From assembly GCF_021155775.2 (NCBI RefSeq), contig NC_060233.1, forward strand, positions 20,582,956 through 20,646,955: DNA of 64,000 nucleotides, given 5' to 3'. The DNA is from Neodiprion pinetum (taxonomy: Eukaryota; Arthropoda; Insecta; Hymenoptera; Diprionidae). Below, in pieces: positions 24,912-34,246 of this stretch (position 1 is the first letter of the stretch; each line of letters begins with the position of its first letter). Below the pieces are notes generated by a model. It searched no databases. It had not been told where the DNA came from and was given only the letters and a program-made list of their open reading frames with translations. A program made the translations under genes and the position numbers.

Positions 24912-25610
24912 TTAACCCCCGCACATCATAGACGTACAAAAATCTTTAAAAACTTGATCGGCCGTAGCTTCTGCATTGATAACTAAAACAGGAGCCGATA
25001 AAGAAGAAAAGGTTTGTTTCACTAGCCAATCTTCATGAACCTCATGGATAGTTCTGAGTAGCTCTAAAGAAATACTCGATTCTTCCTCACGAGAACGGGA
25101 ACTAACTCGAGCAAAAGAAGTTTCTGGGGAAACTCGCAAATAAACAATTAAATCTACTCTGAGCTCAGACGAGCGAATGAGAAGATCAAAATTTTTTGTC
25201 AATAAATGAGATTCGAAGTCGCGGAAATTACCTAATCTTCGACGAGCTTCTACAAAACAATTGCTACTGAATATCGATCTTTCCATCACCTTTACAGGCA
25301 ATGAAGTCGTCTGCAGATGTCTATCTAACATAACCATTTGAGCGAAATGTTGAAAATAATAGCAATAACGATCTGGGTTCTGGTACATCAAATCTAAAAG
25401 ATTAATTCCGGCTACATTTCGATATTCTTCAAGAGGTTCTAAAAGTGTACAGACCTGGCGATCTGCTAAAAACCTCTTGATGAAAGTTGTTTTTCCGCAT
25501 CCGATATTTCCTTCAATAATAATCGTAAGCGGTCGAGTTTTACTCAAATGAATTCCGAAAGGTAAATTCTTCTCCCAATCGATGACCGACTGTAAAGAAG
25601 GCCAAATCGA
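24912..25610 (-). CDS. Deoxynucleoside kinase in the 3' cassette of LTR retrotransposon 2
   Basis: Transfers a phosphate from ATP to deoxynucleosides, the first step of dNTP salvage. The open frame is 232 codons from 25610, in the same frame as pol but behind two TGA codons. The recognisable domain starts about residue 27. Motifs in order: P-loop IEGNIGCGKTT; substrate region EPLEEYRNVAGINLLDLMY (Tyr where insect kinases usually have Trp) and the glutamine in YFQHF; the catalytic ERS motif MERSIFSSNCFVE; YLRVSPE; the Arg-rich lid SSRSREEESS; and LHEVHEDWL-type IHEVHEDWL. The length fits the dNK/TK2/dCK family and no lesion is seen. The frame has no ATG upstream of the P-loop. A strong 3' splice site at 25606-25590 suggests expression from a spliced mRNA. 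It is absent from the related element 3. Confidence 0.9.
   Translation of the reverse strand, partial: SIWPSLQSVIDWEKNLPFGIHLSKTRPLTIIIEGNIGCGKTTFIKRFLADRQVCTLLEPLEEYRNVAGINLLDLMYQNPDRYCYYFQHFAQMVMLDRHLQTTSLPVKVMERSIFSSNCFVEARRRLGNFRDFESHLLTKNFDLLIRSSELRVDLIVYLRVSPETSFARVSSRSREEESSISLELLRTIHEVHEDWLVKQTFSSLSAPVLVINAEATADQVFKDFCTSMMCGG
25590..25606 (-). promoter_or_regulatory. Candidate 3' splice site in front of the kinase
   Basis: The minus strand reads TTTGGCCTTCTTTACAG followed by TCGG, a pyrimidine-rich acceptor ending in AG. The kinase frame downstream is open but lacks an ATG. The site is therefore either used with an upstream donor in the element, as for spliced env genes, or is the old intron/exon border of the captured host exon. 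I could not identify a convincing donor near the gag start. Confidence 0.55.
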
Positions 25611-25619
25611 TCACAGTCG

Positions 25620-28600
25620 TCAAGGGTGTTCGTTTGAAGATCTAACCTCGAAGGATGTTCCTGGTTTTGGAGAGATTGTTCCAGGTTGATCTTCTTCAAA
25701 TGGAGCAAGACGATCCAAGTGAACCACTTTCTGACGCGAATGAGGAGATCTTCGGATTCTATAAACAACATCATTTATCCGGTTAACCACTAAGTAAGGG
25801 CCTTCCCAATTTCTTTGTAGTTTTGGACATCGTCCTTTCTGTCTTCGAGGTTGAAAGAGCCAGACAGAATCCCCAGGATTAAATTTTAAATCTCTGGCTC
25901 GAATATCATAACGAGTTTTCAATTTATCTGAAGCCATAGAAATTCTATTCCTAGCAAAGTGATGAATTTCTTCTAAACGTTGTTGTAATGAAAAGGCATA
26001 ATCTGTTTGATGCTGTCTTTGCACAGGAACAGGGCCTTTCTCTAAATCTGACGGAAGTCGAAGATTTCTTCCAGTAAGCATGAGGGCTGGCGTCTGTTTC
26101 GTCGTCTCATGAATCGCAGATCTGTAAGATAAGAGGAAGAAAGGAATCCAGGAGTCCCAGTCTCTCTGATTCTGCTCTACGAAGGACGACAAATACTGTA
26201 GTAAAGTCCGATTCAGACGCTCTATCATGCCGTCAGATTGTGGATGCAAAGGAGTTGTACGAGTTTTTCTAACCCCTAAAATCTGAGTAACCTCTTTCAT
26301 TAAGGTTGACTCAAAATTTCGGCCTTGATCAGTATGAAGTTCTAGAGGAACTCCGTGTCTACAAATAAATTCTTTAACGAATGCCTGTGCTACAGTAGAG
26401 GCTTCTTGATCAGCGAGGGGAACCACTTCAGGCCACTTAGTAAAATAATCAGCAATAACCAAAGCATATTTATTTCCAGAATGGGTTATCGGGAGAGGTC
26501 CAAGAATATCCATTGCTATTCTTTCAAATGGAGCTCCCACGTTGTAAATTTGAAGAGAGCTTTGTCCCTTCGCTCGAGGTCCTTTCTTTGCCGTGCAGAT
26601 TCGACATCTTCGACACCAATCTTCAACGTCCATCCGGCAACGGGGCCAAAAGTAGAAGTTGCGAATTCTGCCTAGAGTTTTATTTGAAGCGAAATGTCCG
26701 CCTGCAGGAGAATCATGATAAAGAGCAAGAATCTCTGGAACTCGTGACCTGGGAACCAAAAGTTGCCACCTGATTTCTTTCAAGTCTGCAGATTCCCATT
26801 TCCGGTATAAAATTCCATCAATTAAAAGGATAGAGTCCCATTGAGCCCAATAAATTTTCAAATCTGGCTCGGCTAAAGATATATCCTGCCAGTCTGGGCG
26901 AGTTTCTGCTTCTTTCCAAGATTTCACTTGATTCAAAGTGTCGTCCTCTTGTTGCGATTTTCTCCATTCCTCCTGGTTATTTTCGAAAGAAATCTTCCGT
27001 ATTGAAAGAGAGGGGTCACGATTTTTCTCTAATCGTGCACACTGTTTACACTCTGGCATTTCCTCGCAGGGTCTTCGAGAGAGAGCGTCGGCGTTTCCAT
27101 GATGAATTCCTGCTCGATGACGAATATCAAAATCGTACTGACCGAGCCTTTCTAACCATCTAGCTACCTGACCTTCAGGAGATTTAAACGAAAGTAGCCA
27201 CCTGAGAGAAGCATGATCTGTACGTATTAAAAATTTCCTGCCATACAAATAATGGTGAAAATGTACTACGGTCTTAACGACAGCTAAAAGCTCTCTACGA
27301 GTGACACAATAATTCCTCTCAGTTTTACTCAAAACTCTGCTGAAATAGCTTATCACTCTCTCTTGACCTCCCTGAATTTGTGACAGAACCCCGCCTATTC
27401 CTGAAAGAGATGCATCCGTATCTAAAATAAAAGGAATTTCGACCTCTGGATAAGCTAAAATCGGCGAAGAAATAAGATTTTCCTTTAATTTCTTGAAAGC
27501 CTCTTCGCATTCCGGGGTCCAGTCAAAAAGAATCTTGATTCCGGTCAAATGATGGAGAGGCTTAGCTATACTAGCGAAACCTTTTACAAATCTTCTGTAA
27601 TACGTACAAAGGCCTAAAAAGCTTTGAACTTGTTCTTTATTCTTAGGTGTCGGCCAAGAAGAAACCTTCTCTATTTTGGATGGGTCGGTCTTCACACCTT
27701 GTGCTGAAACGATATGTCCGAGGAAGCCTACTTCTTTTTGGAACAGATGACATTTTTTCGGGCTCATTTTCAGACCTGCTTGCTTCAGCCTAGCGAAAAC
27801 TTGTCTGAGATTTTGAACTTCTTCTTCAAAGTTCTTGCCAAAAACGATTATATCGTCTAAATAAACGAGGCATATTTTGCCCGTGAGCCCATGGAGAACA
27901 GCCTCCATCATTCGTTCAAAGGTAGCCGGGGCATTACTCAAACCAAACGGCATAACCTTGAACTGCCATAATCCTCCTAAACCCGTAACAAAAGCTGTTT
28001 TTTCTTTATCTAGAGGATCCATTTCGACCTGCCAATATCCGCTCTGAAGATCTATGGTGCTGAACCAAGTTGCACCAGCTATCAGGTCGAGGGTCTCGTC
28101 GATTCTGGGTAGAGGGTAAGAATCTTTCTTCGTTATATCGTTCAGCTTCCTGTAATCGATACAAAATCGTTTGGATCCGTCCTTTTTGTTAACAAGGACG
28201 ATTGGTGAAGCCCAGGGACTAGACGATGGCTCAATCACATCGTTCGCTAACATGTCTTCCACAAGCTTCTTCACCTCTTCTCGGGCGTTGAGAGCGAGTC
28301 TTCGAGGAGCTTGTTTAATTGGTGAACTCTCTCCGACGTCGATCTTGTGCTTGACAGAAGTACATCGGCCCTCATCACCACTATCTTTGGCAAAAGAATC
28401 TTTAAATTCTAGCAAAAGAGATTTAAACGATTCTTCCTGAGCTGAATTTAACGAAATCGAAGATTTCTCAACAAGGCTCCGTAAATGAAGAGGAAAATGT
28501 TGTTGCAAATCATCTTCCGACAGTTCTATTTCTCGAATTCTAGGAGGAGTCCAATAAATTCCATTCCTATTTGTACAAAGAGTTATTTCGCGATTGTTTG

Positions 28601-29018
28601 AAGCTAGTGAATTTCTCTTAGTCGAGATAACACAGTTATGAGCTGTAAGAAAGTCTATTCCCAAAATACCTTCATCCTCTATATCTGCTATAAAAACCTT
28701 ATGTGGAGAGTCGATACACCCAAAAAGGTTAATTTGGACAGTAGCCTGTCTCAAAACCGGGGTCGTCTCTCCAGTGGCTGTTCGCAGAGAAAAAGAGGGA
28801 ACAATCTGGTCATCGGATTTAAAGAGATCCGATCGAACTACGGTTACTTCTGCGCCCGTGTCTATTACCCACAGACAATCGACGCCATTAACAGTACCAC
28901 GCGCGTAAAGACCAGACTGTCGCAGACTTCTAATTAAAAACTGTTCTCTAAGAGGGCTTTCACTACCAACAATCTGCGATGATTTCCGCCCTGACAAATC
29001 ATCTGAAATTAGTTTTTT
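25620..29018 (-). CDS. pol: Pol polyprotein of element 2 (protease, RT, RNase H, integrase), intact
   Basis: A single uninterrupted frame of about 1130 codons reached from gag by a -1 shift. The protease has WVIDTGAEVTVV and ILGIDFL. Reverse transcriptase has VNKKDGSKRFCIDYRKLN, STIDLQSGYWQVEM, MPFGLSNAPATF and the catalytic YLDDIIVFG. RNase H has FILDTDASLSGIGGVLSQ and ends NADALSRRP. Integrase has an HHCC finger (H near YHDSPAGGHF, then CRRCRICTAKKG), then catalytic Asp in IAMDILGPLP, Asp in LHTDQGRNF and Glu in HPQSDGMIERLN, and a C-terminal NWEGPYLVV (GPY/F). There is no chromodomain. It ends TGA at 25620-25622, with a second in-frame TGA two codons later before the kinase frame. Full length and normal motifs suggest it was active recently. 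Confidence 0.95.
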   Translation of the reverse strand, partial: KKLISDDLSGRKSSQIVGSESPLREQFLIRSLRQSGLYARGTVNGVDCLWVIDTGAEVTVVRSDLFKSDDQIVPSFSLRTATGETTPVLRQATVQINLFGCIDSPHKVFIADIEDEGILGIDFLTAHNCVISTKRNSLASNNREITLCTNRNGIYWTPPRIREIELSEDDLQQHFPLHLRSLVEKSSISLNSAQEESFKSLLLEFKDSFAKDSGDEGRCTSVKHKIDVGESSPIKQAPRRLALNAREEVKKLVEDMLANDVIEPSSSPWASPIVLVNKKDGSKRFCIDYRKLNDITKKDSYPLPRIDETLDLIAGATWFSTIDLQSGYWQVEMDPLDKEKTAFVTGLGGLWQFKVMPFGLSNAPATFERMMEAVLHGLTGKICLVYLDDIIVFGKNFEEEVQNLRQVFARLKQAGLKMSPKKCHLFQKEVGFLGHIVSAQGVKTDPSKIEKVSSWPTPKNKEQVQSFLGLCTYYRRFVKGFASIAKPLHHLTGIKILFDWTPECEEAFKKLKENLISSPILAYPEVEIPFILDTDASLSGIGGVLSQIQGGQERVISYFSRVLSKTERNYCVTRRELLAVVKTVVHFHHYLYGRKFLIRTDHASLRWLLSFKSPEGQVARWLERLGQYDFDIRHRAGIHHGNADALSRRPCEEMPECKQCARLEKNRDPSLSIRKISFENNQEEWRKSQQEDDTLNQVKSWKEAETRPDWQDISLAEPDLKIYWAQWDSILLIDGILYRKWESADLKEIRWQLLVPRSRVPEILALYHDSPAGGHFASNKTLGRIRNFYFWPRCRMDVEDWCRRCRICTAKKGPRAKGQSSLQIYNVGAPFERIAMDILGPLPITHSGNKYALVIADYFTKWPEVVPLADQEASTVAQAFVKEFICRHGVPLELHTDQGRNFESTLMKEVTQILGVRKTRTTPLHPQSDGMIERLNRTLLQYLSSFVEQNQRDWDSWIPFFLLSYRSAIHETTKQTPALMLTGRNLRLPSDLEKGPVPVQRQHQTDYAFSLQQRLEEIHHFARNRISMASDKLKTRYDIRARDLKFNPGDSVWLFQPRRQKGRCPKLQRNWEGPYLVVNRINDVVYRIRRSPHSRQKVVHLDRLAPFEEDQPGTISPKPGTSFEVRSSNEHP

Positions 29019-30607
29019 GGGTGAGTTCCTGTTGAAGAACTCAATTGAGGATTTGCTTCCCCTATTTCTATGTTTTTCTTACGCCAATTATACGAATTTG
29101 GATTCGAACCTTGCATCGGTTTTCCACTAATTTTCTTAATTAGAAAACAATGATTGGCGTCGTGACCTGTTTTTTTACAAAATATACAAGTCAAGCTAGT
29201 TTGACTTGTCACGACCACGTTTTTATTTATACGCTGGTTTTGTTGGTTTTGAAAAGAACCTCGATTTCTTGATTTAAAATTGTTACTGTTATTTCTATTT
29301 TTATAATTTTGAGGTTTTGACTCCTCCGAGTGTTCAAAACTTCGCCTTCTTGAGGCGTTTTCAGACACCTCAATCCGACGAAGCTTGCTCAGCCCAAAAT
29401 ATTGCTTTCTCATTGCCTCCACCTCGAGGGCTTTGGCTGTTGCCTCCCGCAAAGAAGTGAGGCCCGATGTTCCAACGGCCATTTTAATTTCTGGATCATT
29501 AATCGCATTCAAAAAAGCTTGCGTTGCTAATAAGTTTCGAGACGGTTCGTGGTCTGGCAAAGCTATACGAGAAAGCCGTTCAATGTCCTGACTAAGAGAC
29601 GCGAGGTCTTCGTCTCGTCCTTGTCTTCTTGTCTGTAATTGTGCTGTGTACAGTTTTGTTAAGTGGTCATTTCCGTACCTCAACTTTAATGCAGAACTAA
29701 GTTTTTCATAATCAGAGATTTCTTCCTCAGACAACGCCGTTAAAACGTTCAAAGCCGGCGTTCGAAGACAGGAGGCAAGACTGTGGGCCCTCATGGCGGA
29801 GTCCCACTGATTATGTTTAGCAATTGTATTAAACTGGCGTTCATAATCTGCCCATGGTATTTTTCCGTCAAAAATTGGCGGTTTTAAAGGAAAAAGAGGT
29901 TTCTCATTAATCTGAGAAGCAACCTCAGGAAATCCTGAATTATTAAATTGATTAAAATGAGAATATTGAGGTCGAACTTAAGGCAAAGACTCGGAAAAAC
30001 CAACCTCATTATTTACTCTCCTTCTACTAATTGGAGATTCAACTACTTCCCTAGTAAAAGGCACAGACCTTGAATCTCGAACATCCTGGATTCGTCCTGG
30101 ATGTCGGACCTGTCGAACAGCGGAAACGGGAACAGGAGAAGGAACAGGAGAGAGAAGCGGCGTAACGACTCCGGAACCTCGTGGAGTGACAGCCGGTTCT
30201 CCTGAGCCATTCACCTGATGAACAGCCTGAAGAGCTGCCACAGTCGTCCGGAACAGTTCGTGTAGACTAGTTTCGGATCGTTCTTGTGCCTCTCTATCAA
30301 GCCTGCGCTGTTCCAGCTGTTGTTCCTGTTCTCTTCTTCGCTGTTCCAACTGTTGTTCTTGTTCTCTTTTTCGCTGCTCTTGTTGATCAAGAAGCAGCTG
30401 AAGAAGTTGCTGTTGTTGGCGCTCAGCAGCCTCTTGCTGTTGAGACATGATCTTCAGCAGATCAATTTGAGAGATTGTCGAAGGAATTGGAAGAGGGTCC
30501 ACTGAAGGCGATGGAATTGTTTCAGGGACCCGCGGATTCTCCATAACAAAAGGTTCTTCTCCGCTACTTTCTCTTCTTCGTGAGCGCGTCAAACGACTGC
30601 TACTCAT
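29009..30607 (-). pseudogene. gag: Gag of element 2 (one in-frame stop)
   Basis: The frame starts at the ATG at 30607; upstream near-cognate codons are not needed. It runs to TAA at 29011-29009. It is interrupted once by TAA at 29980-29978; the frame is open on both sides, and element 3 has no stop at this place. The N-terminal third is a Gln/Arg/Glu-rich coiled-coil stretch (LLLDQQEQRKREQEQQLEQ). The middle is a capsid-like domain (IPWADYERQF, LRYGNDHLTKLYTAQ). The C-terminal part has an Asn/Arg-rich linker and one zinc knuckle, CIFCKKTGHDANHC. The stop looks like an ordinary nonsense mutation, so this copy makes only truncated Gag unless it is read through. Confidence 0.88.
29012..29018 (-). 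promoter_or_regulatory. Slippery heptamer A-AAA-AAC at the gag/pol junction of element 2
   Basis: The minus strand reads A-AAA-AAC in the gag frame, immediately before the gag TAA (29011-29009). A -1 slip enters the pol frame, which is open through this point. It is the same heptamer type as used at several retroviral gag-pro junctions. No downstream structure was worked out. Confidence 0.8.
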
Positions 30608-30653
30608 AATTAAAGTTCGCGCACTGAGTTGATTTAATTGATAAGAACTCAAG

Positions 30654-30671
30654 ATCCCGCTTCTGACACCA
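30654..30671 (-). promoter_or_regulatory. Primer-binding site of element 2 (tRNA-Leu type)
   Basis: The minus strand reads TGGTGTCAGAAGCGGGAT, two bases inside the internal region next to the 5' LTR. This resembles the tRNA-Leu primer sites known for mdg3-like gypsy elements. Confidence 0.75.
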
Positions 30672-30673
30672 AT

Positions 30674-30951
30674 TGTAACGATTTAGGCGTTACGTTAATA
30701 AAATATGGATCCGCGAGTTTACTTATTATCAAATCAAAGGCGTGAACAAAAATATCGTGATAAATGCTTTTAATGCAATATACGTGTTTCTTGTTTAAAG
30801 TTTGAAAAAAGACTGTTTTTACAATAATATCGGTTGGCGCAGCAACCTTATTCTTTTTAAAGACATAAGAGGTTTATACACGTCTTTTATCTATGCTGAC
30901 TACTAGATCATTAAAGAGGGGGCAAAACGGGTGATTTCACCCTTTGTAACA
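30674..30951 (-). repeat. 5' LTR of element 2 (element orientation)
   Basis: 278 bp, differing from 23062-23339 at about five positions by eye (for example gcgagttt for gcgagctt, and tatacacg for tataaacg). Confidence 0.93.
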
Positions 30952-32329
30952 ATATATATAAATATATATGTATATATATATTTATACATATTTATATTAT
31001 ACAATAATATAATAAAATATGGATGAAGGTAATTGAGGTTAATAATGTCATGAAATAAAAAATGATTGTGAATGGAAAAAATCATAGGAAAATGAAATAA
31101 AATAAAAAATAAGCGAATAATCAAAAATATTCAGGATTTTTCTAATAATCATACATAATTTTAAAAAATTGAAATAATGTGAGAAAAATTTTTTTTTTGA
31201 TTTCCCATTTTTTAAAATTAAATTAAAAATAATGATATACATAAGTATATATATAAATATATATACATATATATATATATACATATATATGTATATATAT
31301 ATTTATATATATTCGTATTATACATTAATATAATAGAATATAAATTAAGGTAATTAAGGTAAATAATGAAATGAAATACAAAATGATTGTGAATAGAAAA
31401 ATCATAAAAAAATTAAATAATCAAAAAAATAAGCGAATAAATAAAAATATTAGAGATTTTTCTGATAATTATACGTAATTTCAAGAAATTGAAATCTTGT
31501 GGAAAAAATTTTTTTTTTTCAATTTCTCATTTTTCAAAATTAAATTGAAAATTATAATATACATATGTATATATATATACATATATATTTAGATATATAC
31601 ATACATGTATATATATAAATGTATACATATATATGTATATATATATTTATATGTATTTATATTATACATGAATATAATGAAATATGAATGGAAGTAATTA
31701 AGGTGAATAATGCGATGAAATAAAAAATGATTGTGGATAGAAAAAATTATAAAAAAATTAAATAAAATAAAAAATAAGCGAATAATTGAAAATATTTACG
31801 ATTTTTCTGACAATAATACGTAATTTTAAAAAATTTAAATATTGTGGAAAAAAATTTTTTTTTCAATTTCCCTCCTCTTAAAAGTAAATTGAAAATTATA
31901 ATATATATATATATCCATATATGTATATGTATACATACATTCATATATATATATATATATGTATATATGTGTACATATATGTATATATATGTATATATAC
32001 ATATATATGTATATATAAATATGTATGTATATATATCTATATATATTTATATTATACAATAATATAATAGAATATAAATTAAGGTAATTGAGGTAAATAA
32101 TGTAATGAAATAATAAATGATAGTGAATGGAAAAAATTATAAAAAAATGAAATAAAACAAAAAATGAGCGAAAAATTGAAAATATTTACGATTTTTCTGA
32201 CAATTATACGTAATTTTAAAAAATTGAAATATTGTGGAAAAAATTTTTTTTTTCAATTTCCCTTCTCTTAAAAGTAAATTGAAAATTATAATATACATAT
32301 ATATCCATATATGTAAATGTATACATACA

Positions 32330-32391
<62 letters not shown>

Positions 32392-32850
32392 TATATATAT
32401 GTATATATATGTACATATATGTATATATATGTATAGATACATATATATATATATATGTACATATATGTATATATATGTATAGATACATATATATGTATAT
32501 ATAAATATATATGTATATATATCTATATATATTTATATTATACATTAATATAATAGAATATAAATTAAGGTAATTGAGGTAAATAATGTAATAAAATAAA
32601 AAATGATTGTGAATAGAAAAATCATAAAAAAATTAAATAAAAAACAAAATAAGCGACTAATTAAAAATATTTGGGATTTTTCTGATAATTATACGTAATT
32701 TCAAGAAATTGAAATCTTGTGGAAAAAATTTTTTTTTTTTAATTTCTCATTTTTTAAAATCAATTGAAAGTTATAATATACATTTGGATATATATATATA
32801 TATATTTATATGTATATATACATGTATATATATATATATATATACATATA
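30952..32850 (+). repeat. AT-rich satellite array, block 3
   Basis: Same monomers and orientation as before. A long TA run lies at about 32335-32388. No genes. Confidence 0.92.
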
Positions 32851-33953
32851 CAGGGTGTCCCTAAATTGAGGGACACGGACCAGCGAGCGTGATACCTGAC
32901 TGAAATGCAACCGAGAATTTCTTTACCGGAAGCTCGTCCGACGCATAGTTTTTGAATTATAAGCGATAGCGTTAGGCCAATCAGAGTGCACCATTTCATC
33001 TGGATTTGCCGCCACGGAAATTGCTGTTTTGTTCGTCTGGGTGAATTATTATTATTCGGTTACAAATTAAATATCGGCACCTCCCCTCACTCGCTGTTGT
33101 ACCCCTTCTCGAGCGCTGACCTCGGTATTGTTGCCGCGGCACACGCTGCCGGCCGCACACCCACGGACGCACACTCGTGTGTGTGAAAATAAGCGAATGC
33201 CCAGCTACACAATACTACGAAACACACATCTACGAGTGAAAATAAAAATAAATCTCCAAATAAATCAGCGGATTTAAGATTTAATGTTATAAAACACTTC
33301 CAATCATCGATGTATGCATAAAACTAGAGATTTTAGATGATTGATATGCCGTTAGGGTTCATAATTAGTCATTCAATCAATCTGAATTATGCTTTCCGAA
33401 CATTTTTTGTGTCTTTGCAACATAACTTTTCCACTAGTTTGAAATTCATCATTGACATCCGATTTTTCAATCATGCGAGGGAACAACAACTCGCTGAAAT
33501 GACGTGTCAATAGGTTTGTAAATCACTTACGATTCACCTGAGTTAACACAAAATAACTGAATAAATGAGAATTCACTGACTCACTAAAAATGATAACTGA
33601 AATCTGGAGAATTATTTGAGATTTAACTGAATTAGGAAGAGTTGTAATAAGTCAAGTTACTTTGAATAACTTCAGATTCGTGCCAAAATTTTATGTTAAG
33701 AGAGAAAAATAATTAAATTCAAATAAAAAAGTAATTTTAAATCAAGAAGAAGGAAATTCCCAAATACCTGAATTCAAATGAAGCAATTTCAATTTAATAA
33801 ATCTATCTGAATTTGAAGAAAAATAATTATTATTATTTGGAATAGAAAAATGAAGTCGAATTACATGAATAAATTCAATCAATTCAACTCAAAAAAATAT
33901 GGTTTCATTCAAATTCCCAGTTATTTCCTCGTCGATTCAATGTGGGTCTGGAG
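32851..33953 (+). repeat. Left inverted arm of foldback element 1
   Basis: Pairs with 34247-35349; only a few mismatches were seen by eye. The inner end is tgtgggtctggag. Confidence 0.9.
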
Positions 33954-34246
33954 TGGCAAGTAACGTTGAAATTGTTGAGATCAATGCTAGTGATGGACAC
34001 TTATCTGAGAATAATCGATGTATCGATTAATCGATTTCAACAAAGTAATCGGACATGGCACGATCAAATTGGTAAAAATTAATCAATTTGGTAAATTTCT
34101 GCGTGTAGTCTTAATATCAGAAGAGATATTTCGATAATTCATAGTCTTATTCAAAATATTTATGAGTTTGACAAATTTTGAGTAATTGTTACTTAAATCA
34201 CATACATCGATACTGTATTGCATCGTTCGTGTTAGTAAACAAGCGG

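Larger units (their letters stand above)
23062..30951 (-). mobile_element. LTR retrotransposon 2 (Ty3/gypsy) carrying a deoxynucleoside kinase and an antisense gene
   Basis: A 7890-bp element read on the minus strand, with 278-bp LTRs (TGTTACAAAGG...CGTTACA in element orientation) and atat flanks inside a TA spacer. Element order is LTR, tRNA-Leu-like primer site (30671-30654), gag (one stop), -1 shift, complete pol (PR-RT-RH-IN), kinase, antisense gene, 3' UTR, polypurine tract (23351-23340), LTR. The LTRs differ at about 5 of 278 positions by eye. It is related to element 3 in gag, pol, 3' UTR and much of the LTR, but element 3 lacks the 1.5-kb kinase/antisense cassette. Confidence 0.95.

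Noticed and set aside
25544..25774. A 76-codon frame bridging the end of pol and the start of the kinase
   Set aside because: Out of frame with both; overlap shadow.
28171..28937. Plus-strand frames opposite pol of element 2 (and 40201-40470, 40816-41097 opposite element 3)
   Set aside because: Shadow frames of a well-conserved pol; they do not extend the confirmed antisense gene at 24296-24758.
32986..33186. 66-codon frame in the arm of foldback copies
   Set aside because: Present in each arm by inversion; Pro/Ser/Ala composition from GC-rich terminal sequence; no homology.
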